The notes under the pieces were generated by a model. It was not told the origin of the DNA, searched no databases, and saw only the letters and a program-made list of their open reading frames with translations. The translations under genes and the position numbers were made by a program. Source: Nitrospirales bacterium (GTDB lineage: Bacteria > Nitrospirota > Nitrospiria > Nitrospirales > UBA8639). From it: 11,036 nucleotides of DNA. This document shows, in pieces, positions 1 to 7,350 of this stretch. How positions within the stretch are numbered: the first letter of the stretch is position 1; each line of letters opens with the position of its first letter. The stretch is from the NCBI GenBank assembly GCA_013817135.1, contig JACDDF010000031.1, positions 1-11,036 on the forward strand. The letters are read 5' to 3'.

Positions 1-47
1 CCATAGTGGGACTATGGTCGAAGAAAGCGGTGAAATATGGACCGCTT
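1..47 (-). terminator. Two adjacent hairpins downstream of the repeat-protein gene (possible terminator)
   Basis: Two perfect inverted repeats follow the stop codon of the minus-strand gene that ends at 89. The first has a 7-bp stem at 25-31 / 41-47 with a 9-nt loop. The second has a 7-bp stem at 1-7 / 11-17 with a GGG loop. On the minus strand the first hairpin is followed by a short pyrimidine-rich stretch (TCTTCG) and not a true U-tract. It is therefore at best a weak intrinsic terminator, and it may instead be a repeat or a structural RNA end. The window edge prevents a look further downstream. Confidence 0.3.
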
Positions 48-88
48 AGACACTTTTGCAGCCGATTCATCCTAAGTCCGACAGGTTC

Positions 89-1102
89 CTAGGGCGTCTG
101 GGTCCCAAGAGATTCATCTGGCTGGGCGCGTTCGATGGATAATGCGGTATCATTTGGTAAAATTTTGGCTTTAATCCTATCCCCGAACTTAAAGGATCCT
201 GAAATAATTGTTTGAGGAGTAACCTCGATACGGATTTCTCCACGGTCGCCTCTGACAACATACATGTTTTCATCAATCATTAAGACCTCGGCCACAACCG
301 TACGAAATTTTTGAGGCGCCTTTTGAGCAGTGGTTGATGTGTCATTTTTGGGGAGTGTTGACTCTGATTCTGGAGCAATCACAATTGAAGGTGCCGTCGG
401 AATTGAGGGTAAAGGGACTTCTTCCAAGCGAATGCCGGGGGCTTCATCTGGACTCGCACGGACAATGGATAATGCTTTATCCTGTTGGGTAACCCGCGCT
501 TTGATCCGATCCCCAAACTCGAAGGACTCTGATAACTGGGTTTGCGGTGTCACTTCAATTTGAATCTCTCCATAGTCGCTTCTGATGATATAAAAATTTT
601 TATCCACCATTAGGATGTCGGCAATGATGATCCGCACATTGGGTGACACAGTTGTAGGGGGAGTTGTCGGTTCCGTCTTAGTGCCTGAAGGGGGAGGGGG
701 AGTCGTGGTGACGGGAACTCCGCTTCTTGTCCCAATCGGTTCGCCTGGTTTGGCTTTTGTTATGGCAATTGCCTTGTCGTTGGGTAAGAGAATTGCTTTT
801 ATGCGATCGCCAAAGGTGAATGATTCCTCCAGTTGAGTTTCCGTGGTGACTTCTATTCGAATTTCTCCACGTTCCCCACGAACCACATAAAACGCGCCAT
901 CAATCATTAAGAGGTCCGCAACAACGGTCCTGGTTTTTGGGGGAGGGGAAGGTTGAGAAAAGGCTTGAGCCAATTTTTCGCCCTCACCTTCAGCGGCAAA
1001 GAGGGATTGGTACCCTAATATTCCCAGGCAGGCTACAATAATCAACAACGATCCAGAAACATTGCGAGGAAACCTTACTGGAGGGATGGTTTTGAGGTTC
1101 AT
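89..1102 (-). CDS. Secreted protein with three tandem ~68-residue beta-rich repeats
   Basis: This 337-residue protein has no function I can name. Residues 1-37 are basic and then hydrophobic (core about 17-31), ending near LFAA, which fits a Sec signal peptide or N-terminal anchor. Three copies of one domain follow at about 58-125, 157-224 and 267-334. Each has the pattern R-T/I-V/I-V/I-A, LMxD, Y-V/I-V/I-R, GEI-R/Q-IEVT, T, SFxFGDRIKA, and a final S/T-I-x-x-A. Pro/Thr/Ser-rich linkers at about 126-155 and 226-265 separate them. The short alternating strands and 'GD.I.A' turn suggest a small barrel (OB- or DUF5666-like), which is inference. Similar single-domain secreted proteins are, to my recollection, common in Nitrospira. 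The open frame continues upstream to 1339 but would then read through tRNA-Phe, so I chose the ATG at 1102, just before the hydrophobic segment. No good Shine-Dalgarno is visible. The gene lies 38 nt downstream of the tRNA with no terminator between them. Confidence 0.75.
   Translation of the reverse strand: MNLKTIPPVRFPRNVSGSLLIIVACLGILGYQSLFAAEGEGEKLAQAFSQPSPPPKTRTVVADLLMIDGAFYVVRGERGEIRIEVTTETQLEESFTFGDRIKAILLPNDKAIAITKAKPGEPIGTRSGVPVTTTPPPPSGTKTEPTTPPTTVSPNVRIIIADILMVDKNFYIIRSDYGEIQIEVTPQTQLSESFEFGDRIKARVTQQDKALSIVRASPDEAPGIRLEEVPLPSIPTAPSIVIAPESESTLPKNDTSTTAQKAPQKFRTVVAEVLMIDENMYVVRGDRGEIRIEVTPQTIISGSFKFGDRIKAKILPNDTALSIERAQPDESLGTQTP
101..931 (-). repeat. Three in-frame coding repeats (units at 728-931, 431-634, 101-304)
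   Basis: These are the DNA units encoding the three homologous domains of the secreted protein, each 204 bp. Protein identity between units is high at the 'GEI.IEVT' and 'FGDRIKA' blocks. The linkers between units differ in length (31 and 42 residues) and composition. This points to old duplication of a domain, with divergence of linkers, and not to a recent slippage event. Confidence 0.8.
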
Positions 1103-1140
1103 GTTAGTAGGCGAGAGAACACGTGAAGTTTTTGTTTTCG

Positions 1141-1216
1141 TGGTGCCGAGGCGCAGAATCGAACTGCGGACACCAGCCTTTTCAGGGCTGTGCTCTACCA
1201 ACTGAGCTACCTCGGC
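1141..1216 (-). tRNA. tRNA-Phe (GAA)
   Basis: A complete cloverleaf can be folded on the minus strand. The acceptor stem is GCCGAGG / CCTCGGC (1210-1216 with 1145-1151). The D stem is GCTC/GAGC and the anticodon stem CAGCC/GGCTG. The anticodon loop is CTGAAAA with anticodon GAA. The variable loop is 5 nt, and the T stem is CGCAG/CTGCG with a TTCGATT loop. The discriminator is A, and the 3' CCA is encoded in the DNA (1141-1143). It decodes UUC/UUU. It appears to be a single tRNA gene, transcribed toward the repeat-protein gene. Confidence 0.97.
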
Positions 1217-1247
1217 ACACTCGTAGAACTGTTGACTTCGACCTATT

Positions 1248-1278
1248 TTTATACCATAAAGGCTTCTTCCTTTTCCAA
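1248..1278 (-). promoter_or_regulatory. Weak candidate promoter for tRNA-Phe
   Basis: On the minus strand a TATAAA box (1253-1248) lies about 32 nt before the mature tRNA 5' end. A poor -35 candidate TTGGAA (1278-1273) is 19 nt further upstream. The -10 match is good, but the -35 and spacing are not, so only the -10 should be taken seriously. If it is used, a short 5' leader of about 25 nt would be removed by RNase P, and the same transcript could continue into the repeat-protein gene. Confidence 0.25.
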
Positions 1279-1399
1279 TCAATTCCGTCAACTTTTTCCT
1301 ATTCGGAGGATTCCTACGAGCTGAAATTTTTTTGGCCATTCTAACCTTGGTTGTGGGTGATTCGGGGACATATATTTGTGAGGGGTGAAGCGACTTTTG

Positions 1400-1879
1400 T
1401 TACCAGGTGAACCGGATGAATCCTCCATTGTAATCTGGACCACTGATTGAGGGAGGGAGAAGAAGAGGTTTATCCTGTTTGAGGTCCAGGCCTTTTGGAA
1501 AATTCTCTGAAGGAATGATCGATTCAAAAGCCTGAAGGCTATGCATTTCGACTCCTAATTCAATGCCTGGCAGTTTTCCTGGTGATTTCAGGTGAAGCAG
1601 AGAGCTATTTTGCGATTGAAATCGGTTCTTTTGGAAAGTGTTTTGAGAATATGTTTCCCCCAATAACCTTTTCTCCCAACCTTGTGGCTTTCGTACGTCA
1701 ATAGACCTTTTTATGGTTGAATTGTCCGCTTGTACCCGGTTACCAGCGGTCAATACTTCGTTGGCATTCAGAGCGGCCTCAACCTTCGAATTTTCCAATG
1801 GGAAGAGAGTAAGACATGAACTAAATGAAATGAGTGTGAGTGGCAGGAACGAAAGATTGGGTATTTTTCCTTTCAACAT
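1400..1879 (-). CDS. Small secreted protein of unknown function
   Basis: This is a 159-residue protein I do not recognise. Residues 1-35 form a plausible signal peptide: a basic start (MLKGK), a hydrophobic core about 9-27, and a VEA site before ALNANE, where signal peptidase I could cut. A Cys at 22 sits after FSS, which is a poor lipobox, so I favour secretion over lipidation. The mature part is polar, rich in Ser, Gln, Lys and Leu, and shows no domain I know. It ends in an aromatic-rich tail (FIRFTW), reminiscent of the terminal strand of outer-membrane proteins, although the protein is too short for a usual barrel. The start at 1879 is supported by a strong purine-rich GGGGGAG about 7 nt upstream, the best ribosome binding site on this side of the window. 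About 180 bp separate its stop from the tRNA gene. Confidence 0.6.
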   Translation of the reverse strand: MLKGKIPNLSFLPLTLISFSSCLTLFPLENSKVEAALNANEVLTAGNRVQADNSTIKRSIDVRKPQGWEKRLLGETYSQNTFQKNRFQSQNSSLLHLKSPGKLPGIELGVEMHSLQAFESIIPSENFPKGLDLKQDKPLLLPPSISGPDYNGGFIRFTW

Positions 1880-2367
1880 GATGACACTCCCCCTCTTCTT
1901 CTGTAGTCAAAAGGTATTTTACCATAGATATAGGCTGTAGGGGTTGATCTGCCTTCTGCTTCCGATTTTCAAGTAGACGCTCATATCGTGCACAATTGTG
2001 CTTTCGCCCCAGGTACGCATTTCAGGAAACCTTTTCTTATATACTTATCCCGAGACTGGGATAGGTTCGGGACTGATTCCGAAATAAGAGCGTTTTCCGA
2101 TTTTCCCTCCTAAAAAAGAGTCAACACTTAATAGCAACTTTGGCAGCTAGCTTCAGACGTGGTGAGGTACGTTATCAATTGAATGTATGAGCTACTCAAA
2201 ACAAACATTATGATCCATGATTTCATAATTTTTAATGTTGGTTCAGCACGAAGCTATTCAACACCCATTCCAATCCTCGCTTCCTTGACGGTTTTTGGGA
2301 CTGCCAGGTATTCTCAACACTGTTCCGCCCATAATATTGTCACCTCATTTATTCGCCACAGACTTCT
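1880..2367. other. Gene-free divergent region with a 12-bp palindrome
   Basis: This stretch separates the minus-strand secreted-protein gene from plus-strand proA and should hold the promoters of both. It contains a perfect 12-bp palindrome, GCACAATTGTGC, at 1990-2001, which has the form of an operator for a dimeric regulator. An imperfect inverted repeat (TCCCGA...TCGGGA) lies near 2048-2073. A proA promoter candidate is listed separately. A 62-codon plus-strand frame at 2183-2371 overlaps the proA start, but it lacks a ribosome binding site and looks non-coding. I see no RNA gene here. Confidence 0.5.
2285..2314 (+). promoter_or_regulatory. Candidate sigma-70-type promoter for proA
   Basis: TTGACG at 2285-2290 (5 of 6 to the -35 consensus) is followed, after an 18-nt spacer, by TATTCT at 2309-2314 (4 of 6 to the -10 consensus). 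Initiation would fall around 2320, giving a leader of roughly 50 nt before the first proA ATG. This is a match by eye only. Confidence 0.4.
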
Positions 2368-3702
2368 ATGACCATGGGAAACCATAAGACTATGCAAACA
2401 GATGAATCTCAAGATGAATTTGAAGTTTCAGGAGAAGAGGAAGAGATCTCCCCCGAGGAATACCTGAAACCCTTACTTCAACGAGCCAAACAGGCTGCCC
2501 GCCCATTAAGTGGATTGATTGCCATGAAAAAGAATGCAGCGTTAATGGCCATGGCTGATGCGTTAGAGGCCGGGGAAGAAGCGATTCTTGAGGCCAACGA
2601 AAAAGATCTTTCAGCATTCGAAGAGAATTCCTCACAGTCTGCTATGGCGGATCGACTTCGCTTGACGCAACCAAGAATTGCCGATATGGCATTGCACATT
2701 CGCGAGATTGCGCACTTGCGGGATCCGGTTGGCGAATCGATGGGGTTCTGGCAACGACCCAATGGAATGAGAGTCGGTCGAGTGCGTGTGCCGATTGGGG
2801 TGATCGGGATCATCTATGAATCTCGTCCCAATGTGACCGCTGATGCGGCGGCCCTCTGTCTCAAATCCGGCAATGTGTGCGTGCTGCGCGGGGGGTCCGA
2901 GGCGCACCATTCCAATTTGGCTCTTGCGACGATTCTTGGGGAGGCGGCCCAAGAGGCAGGAATTCCCGAAGGAGCAATTACCTTTATCGACAAGACTGAC
3001 CGTGAGATAGTTCTTGCTCTGCTCAAAAGCCACCGGTTTGTTGATCTCATCATTCCTCGTGGCGGGAATGCGCTGATGGACACAGTAACTCAGCATGCCA
3101 CCATCCCGGTGATTAAGCACGACAAAGGGGTGTGCCATATTTATGTGGATTCGGATGTGGATCTGGCCATGGCCCAACGAATCAGTTTTAACGCGAAAGC
3201 TCAGCGTTGCTCGACCTGTAACAGCATGGAAACACTTTTGGTTCATGAGAAAGTAGCTAAAAAACTCTTGCCACCGTTGGCCGATGAGTATGTTGAAGCA
3301 GGGGTCGAAATGCGGGGATGTCCGAAAACCTGCCAGATCCTTTCTCAGGCTAAGCCTGCCCAGGAAGACGATTTCGGAAAAGAGTTTTTATCCTTAATTG
3401 TGGCGATCAAAGTGGTGAAGGATATGGAGAGCGCGATGGACCACATACACCAATACGGTTCCCGTCATACGGACTCTATTCTGACTAATGACTATGATCG
3501 GGCTTTACGATTTTTGCGAGAGGTGGATTCCAGTACCGTGATGGTCAATGCCTCGACGCGCCTGAACGATGGCTATGAGTTTGGGTTGGGGGCCGAAATT
3601 GGGATTAGCACCACCCGCATCCATGCTCGTGGTCCCATGGGGTTAGAGGATTTAACCTGTTCCAAATATGTTGTATACGGTTCCGGTCAAATCCGGGAGT
3701 AA
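2368..3702 (+). CDS. proA: Gamma-glutamyl phosphate reductase (glutamate-5-semialdehyde dehydrogenase)
   Basis: ProA reduces gamma-glutamyl phosphate with NADPH to glutamate-5-semialdehyde, the second step of proline synthesis in the cytoplasm. The full family pattern is visible in the 444 residues: the cofactor-domain block IGVIGIIYESRPNVT (about 143-157), LRGGSEAHHSN (173-183), LIIPRGGNALM (227-237) and IPVIKHDKGVCHIYVD (246-261). The catalytic-cysteine block is QRCSTCNSMETLL, with Cys284 aligning to the family nucleophile. EFLSL, VNASTRLNDG and the C-terminal HARGPMGLEDLT are also present. Family members are usually about 415-420 residues. Here an extra ~28-residue strongly acidic N-terminus (several Glu and Asp before about 31) precedes the conserved domain. 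Three in-frame ATGs (2368, 2374, 2392) are possible starts and none has a convincing Shine-Dalgarno, so the start is uncertain. No proB is in the window. Confidence 0.95.
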   Translation: MTMGNHKTMQTDESQDEFEVSGEEEEISPEEYLKPLLQRAKQAARPLSGLIAMKKNAALMAMADALEAGEEAILEANEKDLSAFEENSSQSAMADRLRLTQPRIADMALHIREIAHLRDPVGESMGFWQRPNGMRVGRVRVPIGVIGIIYESRPNVTADAAALCLKSGNVCVLRGGSEAHHSNLALATILGEAAQEAGIPEGAITFIDKTDREIVLALLKSHRFVDLIIPRGGNALMDTVTQHATIPVIKHDKGVCHIYVDSDVDLAMAQRISFNAKAQRCSTCNSMETLLVHEKVAKKLLPPLADEYVEAGVEMRGCPKTCQILSQAKPAQEDDFGKEFLSLIVAIKVVKDMESAMDHIHQYGSRHTDSILTNDYDRALRFLREVDSSTVMVNASTRLNDGYEFGLGAEIGISTTRIHARGPMGLEDLTCSKYVVYGSGQIRE

Positions 3703-3812
3703 GAGCCCGATCGGTTCGATGCCGTGCTCCCAACAATTTTTCTCACAATAATCCCGTCTCGGACCTTTATTTTCAGAGGCGATCTGCCTTCTGACATTTC
3801 CCATTCCTCATC

Positions 3813-5594
3813 ATGAACCTTCAAGGCATATTGGATCATCCCCAAGCCCTACGTTTTCCTGCCAATCAGATTTATAGACAGGAATGGGAATCGGCGGGTG
3901 GGCGGATCATAGAGCAGCCCACTGGCCATTTTGTGTTGTATGGCAAGCATGGGCAACGGATTCTTTTGGTAGATCCAGATGGAAATCCCCTACATGAATG
4001 TTTGTGGGAACAGAAGCCAACGGGTGCGATTTCCCTGACCTCTGCCCGTCTTCGATTGGATTGGGGGCAATGGATCGGGATTAAACCGGAAGGATTGGTC
4101 AATACCATTACCTTGGATTTATCTCGGCGGCAAGGTTGGGAAGGGATCACGCAAGACGACCTGCGTCAGATGGCAGCCCGGTCCTTGCATTCCGACTTGG
4201 CGATGGTCCGATTTTTTTATCGGGATGAGGATGTCGTCCTTCATGGTGACGGGCAAGCCACGATTCACCAGGTTAAGGACGCCTTTTATGTCTTACCCAA
4301 TGGGTCGTTTGAAGAAGCCAGGTTCATGTCATGTATGAGCCGGATGGAATGGAGTCGAATAGATTACCTGCCAGTGGTGGAATTGTTTTTATCCCTTTTC
4401 CCGGGAACCGGCAGTGCGGCCTTCGAATTCATCCGAGGTCTCTATGACGATCAAAACATCAATGGGGTGCTTCCCTTGCAATACAGCGGTATTCCGGTAT
4501 ATCCCTCCGAAGCCGCGTTCAGGCTCTTCGGCCTCTTTTTTACCCCTTCCGTTTCTTCCAGCCAATCCCCGCTGGAAGTGTTTCTGGATGTTGAACGGTC
4601 GCATGAAGTCCACTGGCTTCCAGCGTCTGGTTTCCCAGTTCGGTATATGGATGAGGAACAGCATCTTTGCGTCACGGTCAGAAACCAGATGATTCAAAAA
4701 GCCACATGGTGGGATGATCCCTCTGGCCTATCGTTTAACCGAATACACGAGTCAGGTCTGCCAGTGTCCGACAATCGTGGAGCGGGAGTCACGACCGAGG
4801 GCTTATGGCTGTTTGATGGCCGTGAACGAAAGAAATTGACCATTCGACCATCCTGGCAGCTGTCCAAACTTAATCATTCGGTTTCCTGGAAGCCGCTCAA
4901 TAGCACCTGGCGCGACGCCTTCCCGATGAGTCCACCGATACTTAATCCCGTGGAAGCCTTCTCTTCGGTCCTACTCTACCCGCAGAAGTCTGAGATGATT
5001 GGCGAAAAAGAAAGCCAACCTTTTGTTTTTGATTTTTTAGATGATTTCCTTGAAGAACACCAAGACCTCTTTCGCGCCAGATCTGACGCCACACATGTCT
5101 TGCTTTCGCTTTGCGAAGCGGGATTGGGTTCGTGTCTTCAATACCAGGAATCTCAAATTCATACGGTTTGGTACAACCGGACACAATTTGCCCAAAAGCA
5201 TGCCCAATCTATTTGGAATAGGCTTTCTAGGATGGATCGGTTGGCGTGGTTTCCAAATTTTCAATTTATACCCTTTGAGCGGCACATGTTGGAAGCATTG
5301 CGGACCAGGTATGATTGGATTTATCTCTGGATTCCCTTTTCAGATTATTCAAATTGCACTATGATCGACTGTTGGGTGAAATTTTTAAGGACCTATCTTT
5401 CTGATGGGAGTGTCGGGTGTGTGGCCGGTCCCCCTGTATTAGAAGAGAACCTCCAGAGGCAAGGCCTTCAGATTCTCCATTCCGCCACAGGCGATTCTTT
5501 GCCTCCCTTCCGGATTCACCAATCAGTACTTCCAAATGGGTGGTTGAATCCTGAATTGACGGTCTGGATTGTTCAAAACCCCGGTCGGGATTAG
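3813..5594 (+). CDS. Unknown 593-residue protein, C-terminus possibly a degenerate methyltransferase-like fold
   Basis: I do not recognise this protein as a named family. It has no signal peptide or clear membrane segment, so it is probably cytoplasmic. Residues 1-380 are rich in Trp, Phe and Asp with short alternating hydrophobic strands (for example HFVLYGKHGQRILLVDPDG, 39-57) and suggest beta-rich domains. Residues about 425-590 read like a class I SAM-methyltransferase or spermidine-synthase fold: a strand THVLLSL then AGLGS (427-440) in the place of motif I, a strand IHTVWYN, then FIPFERHMLEALRTRYDWIYLWIPF (485-509) like the motif before and in strand 4. A helix and LSDGSVGCVAGPP turn (529-541) and a final strand LTVWIVQN (582-589) follow. 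The canonical GxGxG loop is missing, so catalysis is doubtful. The start ATG at 3813 has no visible Shine-Dalgarno. The gene lies 110 bp after proA, possibly co-transcribed, and is followed by the pyr promoter. Confidence 0.75.
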   Translation: MNLQGILDHPQALRFPANQIYRQEWESAGGRIIEQPTGHFVLYGKHGQRILLVDPDGNPLHECLWEQKPTGAISLTSARLRLDWGQWIGIKPEGLVNTITLDLSRRQGWEGITQDDLRQMAARSLHSDLAMVRFFYRDEDVVLHGDGQATIHQVKDAFYVLPNGSFEEARFMSCMSRMEWSRIDYLPVVELFLSLFPGTGSAAFEFIRGLYDDQNINGVLPLQYSGIPVYPSEAAFRLFGLFFTPSVSSSQSPLEVFLDVERSHEVHWLPASGFPVRYMDEEQHLCVTVRNQMIQKATWWDDPSGLSFNRIHESGLPVSDNRGAGVTTEGLWLFDGRERKKLTIRPSWQLSKLNHSVSWKPLNSTWRDAFPMSPPILNPVEAFSSVLLYPQKSEMIGEKESQPFVFDFLDDFLEEHQDLFRARSDATHVLLSLCEAGLGSCLQYQESQIHTVWYNRTQFAQKHAQSIWNRLSRMDRLAWFPNFQFIPFERHMLEALRTRYDWIYLWIPFSDYSNCTMIDCWVKFLRTYLSDGSVGCVAGPPVLEENLQRQGLQILHSATGDSLPPFRIHQSVLPNGWLNPELTVWIVQNPGRD

Positions 5595-5664
5595 TTCAGA
5601 TGGGCCACCGTATCAGTTCAAATTCCATTGGCCTCCTGTAAGATGGCCATGTCCCTTTCCGATC

Positions 5665-5693
5665 TTGACAGTAGAACGTTGCGCGAATAGTAT
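5665..5693 (+). promoter_or_regulatory. Sigma-70-type promoter of the pyr operon
   Basis: A perfect -35 box TTGACA (5665-5670) is separated by an optimal 17-nt spacer from TAGTAT (5688-5693, 4 of 6 to the -10 consensus). Transcription would start near 5700, only about 10 nt before the PyrR-type hairpin. The leader of about 140 nt before pyrR would then contain the hairpin, the leader ORF and the terminator. This is the best promoter match I see in the window. Confidence 0.7.
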
Positions 5694-5708
5694 GGGGAAA
5701 CCTTTAAA

Positions 5709-5728
5709 ACCCATCCGGCGAGGTGGGT
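5709..5728 (+). promoter_or_regulatory. PyrR-binding RNA hairpin (anti-antiterminator-like binding loop)
   Basis: The RNA folds as a 5-bp stem ACCCA / TGGGT (5709-5713 with 5724-5728), a bulged T at 5714, two C-G pairs (5715-5716 with 5722-5723) and a GGCGA loop (5717-5721). The sequence ATCCGGCGAGGT fits the known PyrR recognition pattern (ARUCCNGNGAGGYU) at every fixed position from the RUCC onward. In Bacillus, PyrR bound to UMP grips such a hairpin in pyr leaders. Its place just upstream of an intrinsic terminator and of pyrR itself makes the assignment strong. The hairpin ends 2 nt before the Shine-Dalgarno of the leader ORF, so bound PyrR could also hinder ribosome loading. Confidence 0.85.
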
Positions 5729-5742
5729 AAGGAGAAAAAGAG

Positions 5743-6392
<650 letters not shown>

Positions 6393-6399
6393 AGTCATC

Positions 6400-7341
6400 A
6401 TGGGTCTAGAACGCAAAGATTTATTGACTATTGCGGCCTTATCAGCCGAGCAAATTCAACTGATTTTGACGACAGCCGAATCCCTGAAAGAAGTTGGGGG
6501 GCGGGATATTAAAAAAGTTCCGGCTCTGCGTGGAAAAACGGTGGTGAATTTATTTTTTGAGCCCAGTACCCGTACACGAACGTCTTTTGAGTTGGCAGCT
6601 AAACGACTGAGTGCCGACGTCATTAATTTTTCTCCTTCCACGAGCAGTATGGTGAAAGGAGAAACGTTAGTCGATACGGCCAGAAATATTGAAGCCATGC
6701 AGGCGGATATTATTGTGCTGCGCCATCCATCTCCTGGTGCAGCAGAAAACCTTGCGCGTTCGGTCAAATCATCGGTAATTAATGCGGGAGATGGGTGGCA
6801 TGAACATCCCACTCAGGCCCTCTTGGACGTCTTTACCATAAAAGAAAAAAAAGGTCGCATCTCGGGCCTCATGGTAGTGATTGTTGGCGATATAGCGCAT
6901 AGCCGCGTGGCTCGCTCGAATATTCTTGCTCTGACCAAACTCGGGGCAGAGGTGAGAGTCGTGGCTCCACCAACCATGATCCCCTTCGGTCTCGAACATT
7001 TCGGCGTGGCCGTCTTTTACAATCTGGATGAGGCATTAATCGGAGCAGATGTGATTATCATGCTGCGCTTGCAACGTGAGCGCTTGGGGCGGGCTCTACT
7101 TCCCAGTCTTCGGGAATATGCCAAACTGTTTTGTTTGACTCCTGAAAGACTCAAGCTCGCCAAACCGGATGCCATTGTGATGCATCCCGGTCCTCTGAAC
7201 CGTGGCGTGGAAATTTCGCCTTCCGTCGCTGATAGCAAGGTAGCGGTGATTCTGGATCAAGTGACCAATGGTGTGTCTGTGCGGATGGCCCTTATGTATT
7301 TATTGTCAGGATCTGGTGAACGTTCAACCCTTAACGAATGA
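6400..7341 (+). CDS. pyrB: Aspartate carbamoyltransferase catalytic subunit
   Basis: PyrB transfers the carbamoyl group from carbamoyl phosphate to L-aspartate, the committed step of pyrimidine synthesis, and works as a trimer. The 313 residues are of normal length. The carbamoyl-phosphate loop [12 protein letters not shown] lies at 53-64, with the lysine of the neighbouring-subunit loop in SSMVKGET (Lys86). [12 protein letters not shown] is at 136-147, the domain linker with [12 protein letters not shown] at 163-174, and the aspartate-side MLRLQRER at 221-228. [12 protein letters not shown] is at 261-272. No pyrI regulatory subunit follows, which is normal for operons of the pyrR type. The ribosome binding site is weak and the gaps to pyrR (7 bp) and pyrC (9 bp) are tiny, so translation is probably coupled. 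Confidence 0.97.
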   Translation: MGLERKDLLTIAALSAEQIQLILTTAESLKEVGGRDIKKVPALRGKTVVNLFFEPSTRTRTSFELAAKRLSADVINFSPSTSSMVKGETLVDTARNIEAMQADIIVLRHPSPGAAENLARSVKSSVINAGDGWHEHPTQALLDVFTIKEKKGRISGLMVVIVGDIAHSRVARSNILALTKLGAEVRVVAPPTMIPFGLEHFGVAVFYNLDEALIGADVIIMLRLQRERLGRALLPSLREYAKLFCLTPERLKLAKPDAIVMHPGPLNRGVEISPSVADSKVAVILDQVTNGVSVRMALMYLLSGSGERSTLNE

Positions 7342-7350
7342 TCGGACAAC

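Noticed and set aside
1103..1339. 79-residue N-terminal extension of the repeat protein
   Set aside because: It translates the tRNA-Phe gene in frame. The product is the well-known kind of artefact from reading a tRNA as protein, and a signal-peptide-like start follows at 1102.
2183..2371. 62-codon plus-strand frame overlapping the proA start by ATGA
   Set aside because: It has no ribosome binding site and no recognisable composition. It contains the candidate proA promoter (2285-2314), so the proA transcript would start inside it. Chance openness is the better explanation.
2632..3246. 204-codon minus-strand frame opposite proA
   Set aside because: It lies wholly inside a strongly conserved proA on the other strand, and its translation shows no domain or ribosome binding site. 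It is a shadow frame.
3703..3745. Possible terminator after proA (GAGC...GCTC followed by ATTTTT)
   Set aside because: The outer stem is only 4 bp with poor internal pairing, and the T-run is several nt away. It is not convincing as an intrinsic terminator.
1946..3793. 13-nt identical sequence GATCTGCCTTCTG at 1946-1958 and 3781-3793, both in intergenic DNA
   Set aside because: About one 13-nt match is expected by chance in a window of this length, and the flanks share nothing. It is too weak to call a regulatory repeat.
5610..5665. TGGCC/GGCCA hairpin before the pyr promoter
   Set aside because: It has a 5-bp stem with an 11-nt loop and no T-tract. It is too weak to be called the terminator of the 593-residue gene.
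5692..5714. ATGGG (5692-5696) pairing with CCCAT (5710-5714) as an antiterminator competing with the PyrR hairpin
   Set aside because: The left arm overlaps the -10 box and precedes the expected transcription start (~5700), so it would not be in the RNA.
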